Shown here in pieces: positions 24,273 through 36,900 of a stretch of DNA of 64,000 nt. The notes beneath the pieces were generated by a model. The model saw only the letters and a program-made list of their open reading frames with translations, did no database searches and had not been told where the DNA came from. The stretch's first letter is position 1, and each line of letters starts with the position of its first letter. Source of the DNA: Strigamia acuminata (lineage: Eukaryota > Arthropoda > Chilopoda > Geophilomorpha > Linotaeniidae); assembly GCA_949358305.1 (NCBI GenBank), contig OX442324.1:1787501-1851500 (forward strand), in the 5' to 3' direction. The position numbers and the translations under genes were made by a program.

Positions 24273-24811
24273 CAGTCGAAGCCCTTTATAACGAATCGCG
24301 ATATAACGAATTATCGATATAACGAATTGTTAAAAATGATTTGGTTGGCCAGCCATAGAACACCATGTTAAATATTTTCGATATAACGAATTTCAATATA
24401 ACGAATTATTCGTTATAACAAACAAGTTTTTATGTACAGTACACTGTAATAACAACAAGACCTTGTTATAACGAATTTTCAAAACTGAGACTCACAACAT
24501 CCGATGCCCATATTTAGAAACCAAAGAAAAATAAAAAATTTACTGTTTTAAAATGGCTGCCCAACAAAAGGCAATTTTAATCCAGGACATATACAATGGC
24601 AAGAAGCCATCAATTGTAGCAGATGAGTTTAATTTTCAACAATTGTAAAGAATTGGGATAAAATTAACATTAAACTTGCATGTGTATGAATAAATAATAT
24701 CACGTATGATAAAATTTTATTTTTTTTCGCTAATTCGTTTTAACAAACTATCTCGTTATAACGAATCGATTTTTCCAATCCCTTGCGATTCGTTATAAAG
24801 AGTTTCGACTG
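24273..24811. mobile_element. pogo/Tigger-type DNA transposon relic
   Basis: The 539-bp element is flanked by TA (24271-24272, 24812-24813). Its ends, CAGTCGAAGCCCTTTATAAC and, inverted, CAGTCGAAACTCTTTATAAC, are the classic Tigger/pogo terminus. Reiterated ATAACGAATT motifs lie inside both arms, probably transposase binding sites. It keeps only a short 5' fragment of the transposase. Confidence 0.92.
24553..24648 (+). pseudogene. pogo/Tigger transposase N-terminal fragment (CENP-B-like HTH)
   Basis: This is a 31-residue frame starting MAAQQKAILIQDIYNGKKPS and ending at TAA. The pattern K-x-x-I-I-x-x-I-x-x-G-x-K-P-S-x-V-A-x-E-F is that of the first helix-turn-helix of pogo/CENP-B-type transposases, which binds the terminal repeats. 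The remaining DNA-binding half and the DDE nuclease are deleted. Because the protein match and the termini agree on the family, the call is firmer than its length alone would allow. Confidence 0.7.
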
Positions 24812-24813
24812 TA

Positions 24814-26626
24814 CTGCAATATTCAAAATACAAGCTAAAAAAATCACGTTGGCATCGTCCAAGATTTCATTAATTCAACCGTACAGTATGTGAAAATAAG
24901 AAAACTATTCGAGATACAAATCTTACGATCAGGGATCTATCTGTATTGGTTTCGTACATACAGTAATCGGTTTCATCTACTCCATTTTCTTTTCTTTATA
25001 AACTCAATCTCGGCCAAATCGAAAATCAAATAAAGCAAGCAGAGTCGAGTTGTCGAAATTAATTGTGACAACAATTTGAAATTGCGAAAGAAAACATTGG
25101 CGAAATTATACCCGTCGCAACAGCTCTATTAAATCACTTTGATGTTATTTCAACTAACTCGGGTCCTACTCCTAACTCTTAACTGTAAAAATGTTTGTCA
25201 CATAAAATATGAAACAATATCGAGTTGAAGTACTTTCTTTTTGTTGCACTGCATTAAAAAGAGGAGGAGAGCGAGCGAGCGAGAGAGAAAGAAAAAAAAA
25301 CAACAACAATAAAGCTCCAAGTATCGTAAAAAAAAAAAGAAAAAAAGAAAAGAAAAAAAATGTGACTATAAAGTATTGAACGTTCACAACAATGTTCTAT
25401 CAAGAGCGCACTAACCAGAAAAGCAACCAGAAGAAAATTGGCAACACACTCAAGAGGTGGGCTGGTGTGAGGGGGGGAAAAATCACGCTAGCACATGTGA
25501 CGTTGATGGCGCCTTGTTGAAAAAGATGAGGATGGCGGGAAATTGGAGGGGAATGGCACGAGAAATCTCCTCAGCCAATGAAAAGGGAAAGGGAAAGAGA
25601 AAGTGGGAGTGGGTTGTGATGGGACAGCACGGCGTGGAATGCTGACAGGAAAGATTTTTCAAAAAGGGAAAGAACGTCGTTAGCTAATAAAGATGAATTA
25701 GATGATGGAATGTCAAAGTCAAATTGGCGATTGAGTGAAACACTTATTGCGACTTAAATTGAAATTTAGTATTGTAGTGTCAGAATGACGAATTCAAAAT
25801 TAATTTTCAGTGAAAATGGGGGATGTGCATTTGAAACAATGCTATTATTCGCATCACATACTGAATCAAACATTTCGTTTGTTTAGTTCGTTTGCTCAAG
25901 TACGTGGAAAATCTTAATCCTGTTTGCAACGTTTCGAATTAAATTATTCCCGATGTCGACGACATTTGTTTTCTATTGATTAGCGCAAACACTCATTGTT
26001 AGTGATACATATGAAATGTAATTCGTTTCAATTCCCCCCTTTTTGCGCCACGGCAGCCGTTTAAAATTGTATAAGAAATAAAGATTAAAATTTAAAATTT
26101 AAAATGTAAGCGTCATCTACACAAGTTTTTTATGACTCGCAACAATTGCTCAGGAAACGAAGCTGAAAGTAAAAGAATACCTAGTTGCGATCCGATGCAA
26201 TGCAATGGAATGCGATGCGAGGTTAATTAAAAAGTTTTCTTTCGCTTGCCCGGTCACTTTTTATTTACAATTTCACTTTTTTTTCTTTCTTTCACATTCT
26301 CCTCCACCTCATTTCTTCACGCGCATCGTTTGCGTTTGCATAGAGATGAAAGCGAGGATGGGTAAGTACTGAGAAGAAGGGACACCAGGGAGTTGCGATC
26401 CGAAGCTGAGGCTAGCGCTACGCCATTTGCTGCCACTGTTGGACACTTGGCAGAGAAAGTGCCTTACTTACTCTTGCAATGAATGCTAAACTAAGGCTTG
26501 TGAACAAGTGCCAATTGCAACACCGCACAATGCATCAGTTGCAGTTGCCTTTCACGTTCTCGATCGTGCTAAATCAAATCAAATAAAAAGAAAAAAAGCA
26601 AAACAAAACGAGGAAGGAAAAGACAA

Positions 26627-26657
<31 letters not shown>

Positions 26658-29600
26658 TCGACATCTGTTTGGTTTCGCTCGGCTCGGGCTGGATGCATTA
26701 TCGTTAGATTTCTAATGAGCCGCTTAAATTATGCATTCACAGGAAAAAGCGAAAGCGAAAGCGAAAGCGAAAACGAAAGCTAAACCGAATGTGGATGCGC
26801 CCAGCTATGCAAACTTGACGTTCACAACTGTTGAATAATTGACAGCACACGTGGAAGGAAACATTAAGACGACCGAACAGACACGTTAACCGCATTCCTT
26901 GACATTTCACATCACTTTACACTAATATTTCATTAGTCCGTAGAACCATGCGCATTTAATTAAGCTTACTGTCAATTCGCTCTCACTTTCTTTGACGGTA
27001 AACAAAGCAAACTGAGTCAAATTCAGATTCAAACTCAAATCTGAATTAAAAATTAAACAACCAACTTTTTTTTATTCTTATATGTTTTCCATCTGCAATG
27101 TTCCAGCAGTCAGAAATATCGGGCATTATTAAACAGTTGACTTGCGGTTACTTTCACCGAGACGAGCGTTCAGATTTTAAGAAAGAAAAACACAGAAACG
27201 AATACGATGAGAAAATGTTTGCGCACAGTAAACACTAGCAAGAAAAGAAAATAGAAGAAAAAAAGAAGAAAAACTGACACAACATAACAAAATTTTAAAG
27301 ATTGAAAAGTCTATCATCCATTCCATTCCATTCCATTCCATTCCATTCCACATTCCACATTCCATTCCAGAACGGAGAAAAGAGGAAGCGAGTCGAGCGC
27401 AGTATCGCGTGGGTTTTCAACTTTAAAATATTTTCTTTGCACACAAACTTTTTCCACGCACGGATCAGGCATACTCTCACGTTTCCATAGCAACCGGATT
27501 GTCAGGAGACCAAACCAAGGCGCTGCTAACAAGTAGAATAATGCGGGCGCGGGCGGAAGATAAAGACAAAAAACAAATACGCAAATATACAATTATTAGC
27601 ATTATCCCGCAACCGCTTTGTCTCCAGAACTGTCACGTTACTAAAAGAAATGAGGAAGGTGTTTTCAATCCTGACCGTCACGACTCACGACGAAGCGGTC
27701 ATTTCAAAATCCACCATTTCTGTCCGTGTAGTCACAGCAACCAGCCGAGATATTAAGACGAAATCCGAGTCGGCATATTGCAATATTGAGAACCGGGAAA
27801 TAAAATCTTCTCAGAAATAATCAATTTGACAGATTGAAAAAATAATTTGCTTTTCTGGGCAAAATCAATCAATGCATCGACAACAACCGGAATGCATTCG
27901 TCCGTTATTGCAGGCAAAACAGAACGACCGAAAAGAAAAATTGGACCAATGCAAATAATATTAAATATTCGAATTCCCTTCGCTGTAAACCTACAAATAT
28001 CTCAGCTTAAATGATTTCAAAGTAAATAATTTCTTTTTTTTTTACCTCAACAGCTGGTTTATAATTTTTTTCCAATGGAAATCGCCGAAAAAAGAATTTT
28101 CAAAGTTTCAACATTTAAGCCCTAATCTGAAGTTTCGGCAATATTTTAGAACAATTTCATCAATTAGGATTTCCTCCGATATATATAAAAAAAAAAAAAA
28201 AAGTAGTAAGAAAAAAAGAAATCTTTAGGAAAAGTCGATAATGTGTGATCCAAGGAAATAAAAGTGGCATTTTCTTTTCTTAACATTCAGTGTGCACGTA
28301 ATTCTTGGACATCAGTAATTTGAAACACCATCATGGTGAATAACCTCTTCGAGTTTTATTATCATTGGATGGAAATTATAAGCACAATCAATGTTTTTTT
28401 AGGGAAAAAAATCATTAGAAACTTCTTTTTTTCTTTTCTCTCTTTTTACTTAATAGTAATCACGATTCAAGAAACGTTGCCAAATATTCGTCCAACTTTT
28501 GAGTTAAATTTAAAAAAAATAAAAATAAAAAAATAAAAAAATAAATAAATAAAAAATACTTGCATCTTTTTCAACTTTTTTAAAATAATACTCCGTAATA
28601 TTCAATAACAATAATAATTGTTAAAATGTGTGTCGAAATAGTACGGTAGTGAAAATATTCCCAGTTTCGAGCAAATTCTTTATTAGAAGTGCACAGAAAA
28701 AGTGATTAACTATTAAAACGCGTCTTTATTTAGTAATGCTGTGCAAGTATGCACTGTACCGTAGCATATTTGATGGGAGTTTGTTTCCATGTACTGTTTT
28801 CCGCTGTCGAAAATCACTCGGGGCACAAGAAATTTTTTCTTACTGATTGCGACAGAATATTTTTGATAACCTAAGTAGAGGTTTAATCGTGGGGCCAGAA
28901 ATGTTTTGTTTATCAATTAATCAGTGGTTAGGGAATAAGCAAAAGTGCACAAAATACACACATGGGAAAGAGCACCTAAAGTGCACATAAAAAAATAACA
29001 AGAGATGACAAAAGAAGAACCATAAAGAAAATCATCCAGAAAGATGAGAAGGAAAAAAAAATTTTAAAAATGAAGAAAGTGGTGAAGAATTGGGAGAGGG
29101 CAGAGAGAGAAAAAAATCCCTTTTATTTTTTGTTATTTATTTAAGCTTTTTTTTCCCTTTTATTCCCGTTTAGAAAAAAGACAAGTTGCCAATATTTATT
29201 GAAGATGGATAAGGGGGCAACATTCAACCTGGTTTTTGGGAAATTGTGCAAAACAAGGAGGATGAAACACGCCATTTATCAATCCAATTGGCAAATGTGT
29301 GGTCATCATGTTGTAATTTGTATTCCTGAAAACTCCTTGCTGCGCTCACTACGCCATAATTTCTTTACAATTCGCGCAACCTCAATAGGATAAGCCATCA
29401 AACTCGACACAGCCCCTTGGCCTTGTCTTCACCCCTTTCCCTCTGCACACCCTCCAATGGCTCTCGAGAGAGACTCAATGGCAAATGCGGTGCATACAAA
29501 AAGAAGACAAAAAATAAAATAAAGTACAACTTGTTTATGAGGCAGGCCACCAACCATCGTTAGGGTTAACGTTGTAAACACGTGTTTTGTAGGCGAATGA

Positions 29601-30549
29601 CATGCAACTTAATCGCCTAACCTGCTGCCGTTGCCATTCAAAATATTCAACTAGGGCGCATTCGAAAACTCATTTCGACTAAACAGCATTATTATCAACT
29701 CCACATTTCCAATGTAAAATTTTTGATATTTGATCTACTCAGCTTGACTGTGTTCGTTTTCAATCGTCGCGGGCATGCGCGCAAAGTTTAGACAACAAAA
29801 GCATTTTTAAACACATATACACGAGTCTGAAAAAAACATACAGGCTACGTTGAGTTTAGACAGGTTTAAAGAAGCTGAAGCGGACTAAATGGCTTTTCGA
29901 AAGCGCCTAGTGTAGACGAAACGTCGAGAGAATAGAAAGGACGATTTTAAACATTGAAACATAAAAACATAAATAAAATGAATTGTTAACTTGATTGACA
30001 AGAGTTTTCGATGCTCTTCCTTCCTTCCTTCCTTCCTTCCTTGCTTTCTTCCCTTCTCTCTCCGGTAAACAATTCATTTCAACTTCTCTCTTTCTCTAGA
30101 CGAATTTTCATGTTGTTTACGCTTATTTCTGAATTCCCCCCGTAGATTAGTGCGAGAGAACATGTTGCTATGAAAAGCGTACCGTAATGGATTTTCTACA
30201 TTTTACTTGATTTTTGTTGTTGTTGTTTTTTTTTTTTAAATTACTGGTTAGTGTCAATAATCCCACAGCTACGGCTTGCTTATTATTGTAAGCAATGCTC
30301 CAGGTAAGAAATGGATCAATATTAAAAGCACTCGAATTTCCAAGAAAAACCTTCAAATTTTGTTGTAATTAGAATGTTGCGAAATAGAAGAAACGAAACC
30401 TTTTTCAGTTGCATTGATTGAAAAAGATTTGTTGAGTAAATAAAAAGGAAAGGTTGCTAAGGCAACTCCTCAAGGGGCTTCGAACGCATTAATTAATGCT
30501 GTAAGTTAACCAAGTGAAAAATGAAGTGACTCGGTGCGCACTTCATCCA
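24814..30549. other. Non-coding stretch with microsatellites
   Basis: No exon or transposon found. Simple repeats are (GA)n at 26632-26657, AAAGCG at 26744-26780, ATTCC at 27317-27368, TTCC at 30017-30042, and A-runs near 28185 and 28510. AGATGAAAGCGAGGATGG|GTAAGT near 26344-26366 resembles a tiny exon after a pyrimidine tract ending in CATAG, but it is too short to call. Confidence 0.45.
27317..27368. repeat. (ATTCC)n microsatellite
   Basis: Imperfect ATTCC/TCCAC pentamers. It opens all frames and explains the Trp/Asn/Gly/Met and Ser/Ile/Pro/Phe repeat ORFs on both strands. Confidence 0.9.
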
Positions 30550-31330
30550 CCCCCGCGTGCGCCCCCGCCCCCGCCCCAGCCCTAGCCACAGCCCCAGCCC
30601 CCGCCCCGCTCACTTCTTCACGTTCCAATTAAGTGCTCAACATACCCCACCTAAACCCTAAAGAAAGTCAAAGTGACTTTGACAATTGAAGAGAGCAATG
30701 TATCGTCGTCGTCGCGCGGTAGGACAATCAAAAGTATCGAGCAAGGTGGCACTCACTCACTTTTCTCGCAAAAAGCAACTAGTCGGGGTGTAAATGATGA
30801 CGAGAGATGAAAATTGTTCAACTTACCGCACGCGCTACACAAGAGCAGTGCAGCGAAGCCGATCACACGTAGAGCCATCGAGATCGAGCAGCGTGGACGA
30901 GCGAAGAAATCAACGACGACACGGCGATGAAGACTAGAGCGAGAGCAAGTCGAGCGTCTGCGGAACGGATTCGCAATCCAGCAAAGGCAAAGGCAAACGT
31001 GCGCCTACGTGAAACGGCGCGGCGTGGCGCGGAGCGGCGCTGCGCGGCGCAGGTCGGGAAATTCAGGGCGGGGAGATGCGGGGGAGGCGGGGGAGGCACG
31101 GCAGCGACAGCCACAGCTACAACCACGTTCGTGTTCGTTTCGGGCCCAGTCCATGTGCCGTGCAGTGGGGGGATGGATGCGATTTGTTGTGCGCTTAATC
31201 CCCGTTCTGCTCGAGCGACCACGGATTAAACATGCACGCGCTTTGCCTTTCCCCGTCCCCGTCCCCGTCTCCGTCCCCGTGCACGTCCCTTCATTCCTTA
31301 GTTGCTTAGTTCCTCAGTTCCCGTCCTAAT
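30550..31330. promoter_or_regulatory. GC/CpG-rich block around a probable transcription start
   Basis: Base composition changes sharply from AT-rich to GC-rich with many CpGs, including GGCGCGGCGTGGCGCGGAGC near 31017. C-rich low-complexity DNA is at 30550-30609 and CCCCGT repeats at 31241-31284. The minus-strand signal-peptide exon lies inside. This matches a promoter/first-exon island. The long ORFs on both strands here are side effects of the GC content. Confidence 0.5.
30827..30878 (-). CDS. First coding exon of a secreted or membrane protein gene (partial)
   Basis: Read on the minus strand, ATG at 30878 opens MALRVIGFAALLLCSAC plus one base, and the exon ends at a consensus donor G|GTAAGT (30826-30821). 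The peptide is a textbook signal sequence: a short N-region with Arg, then a hydrophobic core ending in small residues (S-A-C). It would send the product into the secretory pathway. The exon sits in a CpG-rich block, as first exons do. The next exon should lie at lower coordinates on the minus strand; I could not find it, so the first intron may be long. A second donor-like GTAAGT on the same strand (31598-31593) could end an upstream untranslated exon. The mature protein is unknown. Confidence 0.55.
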
Positions 31331-31370
31331 CAAGCCGAGCCAGTGCATATAAACACATGCTGCAAGTTAA

Positions 31371-31472
31371 CCCTTTAGAACCCGTGCCACGTTTTGCATG
31401 GAAATCTAGTGGGAGTCGAGCTGAGGTTAATGAGAATCTCTTTATTAAAGTGATAGTGGATGGACCAAAGGG
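31371..31472. mobile_element. piggyBac-like MITE (102 bp)
   Basis: It starts CCCTTTAGAACC and ends ACCAAAGGG, with TTAA on both sides (31367-31370, 31473-31476). TTAA duplication plus CCCTTT termini is the piggyBac signature. The element is too short to encode anything. Confidence 0.75.
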
Positions 31473-31476
31473 TTAA

Positions 31477-33544
31477 TTATTGATTAGTCGCACAAACATC
31501 GCACGCACCTGATAATTATCGCGCAGGAAATCAACGCACTCGTTGATTGGGACGACACACCTAAGAAGGCACCGAGAACGAGAACGACTCAGACTTACCT
31601 CTACTCCACCCTAATCCCCTCACTCGCGCACTCATCGCCCTGTTTCGATTAATTGAGAGGAGGGACAGCCAAGAGGCGAACAAGGGCCCACTGCAGTTCG
31701 TTCGGGTTAATTGGAGGCGCCTCCAAAGAAACACTAAATTATCCCTCCTTGTCATATTCTACTCTTGCATTAATGTCTTCGCTCGCCTCTTTTCACGAGA
31801 ATAATAATGCATACGTAGCCTATTAAGCCTAATCATAAGATTAATAATACACAATACACAATAATAATTCAATACACGATACATAATAATAATAATTCAA
31901 ACAACATTTGTTTGGTTTTAGCAAATCAGCCTCATTTATCCATCCCCTGTAGACCTAGAGGTCAGGTGACGGTTGCAGCAACTTTTGCAACACTAAGCAA
32001 CTAATCTGCACTGCTGATTGATTGCCAAACATTTGTTTCGCTTCTTTATCCATTTCATTCAAGCTTAAAATTCGGTCTGAAATATTTTGTGACAAAAAAT
32101 GCACTTTGATAATCCAGATAGTTATCAATTATCAATTTTTTTTTTTTTGCAAATTTATTATCTAAAATGTATTTTTTTTCCCTCCAAAATGAATGAAAAA
32201 TCTAATGCCAAGTATATTTTTTACATTTTAATCCGTTACCGATAAAAACACTCGCATTTTTACTCTAATATTTAATGCTCGAACCGGCCGGGCGTAAAAA
32301 GTATTTGTCATGGCACTCCAAGTGCACTTTGTTTAATGCATTTTTTTGGCAGTGATTTTTATTATTCTGCTTTCCCTTTATTTAACAATACATATTGAAG
32401 GGAATAATGTTGCAAATTTAAGCAAAACTACATAATTCAGCAATGTTGTTGTTGTTGTTTTTTTTTTTATTGTTTTTTGTGTAGCAGAAAAAGGACGGTA
32501 CAAGTAGTAGTGACCAAGTGAGTAACCAAGGAAGTAACTTACTGTATATCATACTACTAAATATACCCTGGGTAGATACAATGGCTTCTGTTTTGACCAT
32601 TTATGGAGTTTCTGTAAACAGAATGTAGACCAAAAACCTCAAAAACAAAACCGCGGATGGGAGTGGTTTATGTCAGGTTTTGGTTTTTACTATCAAATTC
32701 AAAATGTCTGCCTCGAAAAAACTGTTAAATTTTTAATTGTGTTTTTTTTTTTAAAAAAAAAAAGTGTTTCTTTAAATAAATTAAATTTGGGGGGTTTGAA
32801 ATCTAAAGTGAAAACACACTTGTATTCTGCATGCGAAAAAGCACTCAATTTATTAATGCATTATTTCTCAACATCCGATGTCAGCAGGGATTAGTGGTCC
32901 AACTGGTAACAAATTGTGAAGCAACAAATGCCGATATTTAAAAAGAATTGATGGGCGCGTTTCTTACCATCAACAAAGCTATCTCAAATCATGACTGATC
33001 CTCCACAAAGTTGATGTACCGGTATTGAAAAATAAACCCAATCCGCATCTTGAATGTTATGCCAATGATACCGGAATCACTTGAATTCTGAACCTTCACA
33101 TTACGAAAACCACTTTATTTGGAAAGTTATCCGTTGACATTATTGGATTAAATAAATTACAAGTAAAATTTTTTTTTTAAAAATCACAATTTTGCAGACT
33201 AAATTGTAATACGATTAATTTATAAATAATTAATGATTATAAATAAATTATTCTCTATTGACGCCACCAAATTGAAACTTGAAAACATAAATGAACGTGC
33301 AGTTCAGGTCAAATTTGACAACAATCAAGTAACGCTTACTTGCATCTGTCATGTTTAATCTTTGCTGAATTCAAATGCACAGTATTCTACGCATACAGGA
33401 GTACAAACCAAACTTCTGCAGAATTCCGCAGGTGTTTATATAAATGTTTTATCTTAGCTGCAATGAATGTTTGATTTTCGAGTACACTAGTATTACTGGA
33501 GGGAAATTACTGGGGTACGTTCATTTTTGGTTCATTTCGTCTAG
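31477..33544. other. No gene found
   Basis: Mostly AT-rich sequence. 32620-32735 resembles the interior of the MITE at 10668-11136 (CAAATTCAAAATGKCYGCCT), so part of a dispersed repeat lies here; I could not define its ends. Confidence 0.45.
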
Positions 33545-33940
33545 ACAAAAAAATCTGTAATTTTACAAAAAAAAATCTGTAATTTTACAAAAAAAAAATC
33601 TGTAATTTTACAAAAAAAATCTGTAATTATACAAAAAAAAATCTGTAATTTTACAAAAAAAAATCTGTAATTTTACAAAAAAAATCTGTAATTTTACAAA
33701 AAAAATCTGTAATTTTACAAAAAAATCTGTACATCTTACAAAAAAATCTGTACATTTTACAAAAAAATCTGTAAATTTATTTTTAAAAATGTGTAAATTT
33801 ATTTTTAAAAATGTGTAAATTTATTTTTAAAAATGTGTAAATTTATTTTTAAAAATCTGTAAATTTATTTTTAAAAATCTGTAAATTTATTTTTAAAAAA
33901 TCTGTAAATTTATTTTAAAAAAATCTGTAAATTCTCAAAA
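33545..33940. repeat. Minisatellite with two successive unit types
   Basis: About eleven units of roughly 20 bp (AAATCTGTAATTTTACAAAA, varying in A-run length) occupy 33545 to about 33775. Seven or so units of about 23 bp (GTGTAAATTTATTTTTAAAA or CTGTAAATTTATTTTTAAAA) follow. Both share TSTGTAAWTTTA. The change between unit types is abrupt. Confidence 0.92.
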
Positions 33941-36900
33941 AAATCACAATGTTGAATGTGTAATTTAAGTGGCTATGGTATGTTCTTTGGTTGAAAGCAT
34001 ACAGAATATGTGCATTTTTGCTCGTGATTCTGTTGGAGTCGCAGGTAGCTGTACTTGATCGAGCACTTCCCTGGCAAATAGAGGATCTGGGTTCAACTTT
34101 TCTCACCCATAAAAGTCTAGTCTTACATCTTTTAACACCTACTTTTGTAAATGTATAAACCGAAAATTTGAATGCACCTAAGCTTACTATTTCAGCACAA
34201 TTTATACTGCTTCATACCAAGTGCCTTGCTCACACTTGAACCACTTTTCAATATAATTACCCAACTTTTAGAAACTTTTTTGTTTACACTTGTTCTAGTT
34301 TTCTACAACTAAGACAAAATGGTGACTTTTCTACAACTTGAAGTTGTAGAAGAGAGTTCTTAAACTCGAAGTCACAACTCAGTGTTCCAAACCCATCACA
34401 TTTAGGTTTTGACTTGGCCTGCACAATCACACATTCAAAATTTTGGTTATCCAACAAAATATTGAAATGTATTGTTCAAATAAACAATGATTTTCAGAAA
34501 AAAAAACCGGGGTTTTTTATGCTTTTTTGAATGTGGTGCTAAACTTTTGTCCAGCAACAAAACACTAAAAATTACTATTGTTAATTACAATGTATGATTT
34601 GTTTAAATGTTTTAGCATTTTCTAAGTCAAAATGTAGTGCTAAATTCATATTTTGTATCAGAAAGATGCTACAGGCTTTACTTTTTTGTCAAAACACAAA
34701 ATAGTGCAAGTGACAGTAGTGGTGCTAAACTTTTGGCCACCACTGTACTGTATGTGGTGCCATCAGTGGCAAAATGCACTGAACATGTGGATACGTGTCC
34801 ATGTTACCCTTGGTTGCTAGAATTGTGTTCCAACAGGATAGTGCGAATATGTCATCATATACTTGTAGCCAAAATAATTGAAGACTAGAATAAATTGAGA
34901 TTAAGGAGTGGCCAGCCCAGTCACGACACCTCAATTCAATTTAGCATTTATGGCAGTAGGACATAATGAAGCTAGGTAATTACGAAAATGAGCTAAGCCT
35001 GTAGGGAAGGATGCAGGCTGAATAGCACAAAACTTAAGCAGTATCTGCATTGAATTTGATTAAAATTATGCCTACCGGTAAGTGCGTTACTGCTGTATTC
35101 AAAGATAAAAAAAATAATAAATGCATTAGGTGCATTTTTGTTGAAAGATTAGAAGCATTCAAAATATATGTTTAACTATTCGATGTGTGACAGTTTGGCA
35201 ACCGTAATGTTGCATTTATGACCACTAGAGCGTGCTGTACCACCCTAAAGTGCGAAACTCAAATTAACAATTGATAACTATGTTGCGGCGATTTATTTAT
35301 TTAATGTAACAGTGAGAAACTAACCATTTTCAGGCCGCCTTCGAGCTATCGAAAATGGCCAGTAACTTAAAAGTGGAAGAGATAAGATAAAAATTGAGTT
35401 TATTCATCTAAATGTTCCTGGAACCGGAAGACCACTGTTAACAATGTAACACGAACACTTGTTATCGGAGCGCACTTTGTCCCCCGAATCCCCGATGATA
35501 CAAGAACTGCAACCCGGGTATTCAAAGTTTAGTAGGCAGGGATCCGGAAGCTCGAAGAACATGTATTGACAGGCAAGTTTAGCAAGTTCTGTTTCGTCGA
35601 TAATGGTGCGTCATTGGTTCTTGTCTAGTTTTGGTTATCGTACCGGTACTGTAATAAGCTTATTCCTAAATATGGGTAATACCGATGAAATCCTTACTAT
35701 TTGGAGCTGCTCACAAGTCAGGCCCTTTAGCGTCTGCCCATCAGTTAAGTACAACCGTGGTCATACAAATCTTCCAAGCTAACAGATGGTGCAAAAACTC
35801 ATCGAAACCTAAAACGTTTAGAACGTTTAGAATATTAGATATTTTAAATGCCAAGTTGTCACAAATAATCAACGAGTTTTTGCACCACACAGCTAAAAAT
35901 ACTCATTCATTTTTCCATCAGTACTCTTTCTTTTCCTTGTGCTAATTCTCAGTGGATTTGACATTCGATTCAATATATCCTCATTATCTGATCCGGTGAT
36001 CGCATGATTGTGACGGCATTCCAACAGACAGCTCTGGATGTTATGTTTTGATACTACTCTAGTAGTAATTCTCTATTAGAAATGTAATTTCACCTGGATA
36101 CTCTGTCCAGGTAATGTTCTGAATTGAGCGCTTTTTAACGTTGGATCAAAGAATTTGAACGTTATAACTTATTAGAACTTATCTACGCTGATCATAGGCA
36201 AATTTATCAGACACACACATAAACACACACGCAAGTTAAGCTTTTAGTTGAATAATTGTATGCAACGAATCAAATTTACCACTTCAATCGTTCACCGCAA
36301 ACGCCAAGTCTATTTAAATATATAACTCGTTTTGGAATGATGTGATGTTGTTGCAATTCATAAAGTGCATTCCACATTATTAACACGTCATTACTATGCA
36401 GATGAAATCGATGGCCTCAATCAAGTGCTTCCACTTGTTTTTTTATATTATTCCTCTTTCTCCGTCTTGAGCCTATAATTATAGCAGAACCCAAGCCGTA
36501 AGAAGAGAAATTAGTGCTCATTTGCATTTCACACACGTCACACGGAGAACGCATCTCATATCAAACAGTTTTAAGTTCTAAGTTCGCGACAATGTGCCAA
36601 GATAGAAAAAATAAGAGAAAATATTATTGCCGTCATCATTTGTCGAAACATTTGTCTCGTCTTCCCTTCCACCAAATGCATCAAAACGCATTTATTTCAA
36701 ACAAAATTTAACCCTTGCCACACGTTCAATTGACTCTGTACTGTATTTAAAAATTACCTGCCTGTTCAAGCCAAGATTTTTCAAAATACAAGTAAGCCAA
36801 AGGTATTCAACCCTGGTGACCTGGTCATGATTTGGTTTGGCTGTGTAGATGAAAAACTAACTTCTCCCCATTGGGACCGTTGCCCCTTTCGTCGAACCAG

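Noticed and set aside
26344-26366. 18-bp microexon ending in GTAAGT
   Set aside because: Too short to separate from chance; no flanking exon found.
27177-27592. ORFs with repeated W-N-G-M-E or I-P-F-H-S
   Set aside because: Frame-open translation of the ATTCC microsatellite.
30863-31329. ORFs of 100-119 residues on both strands rich in Ala, Arg and Pro
   Set aside because: These come from the GC-rich, CCCCGT-repeat block. Overlap on both strands and low complexity argue against coding; only the short spliced exon on the minus strand is credible.
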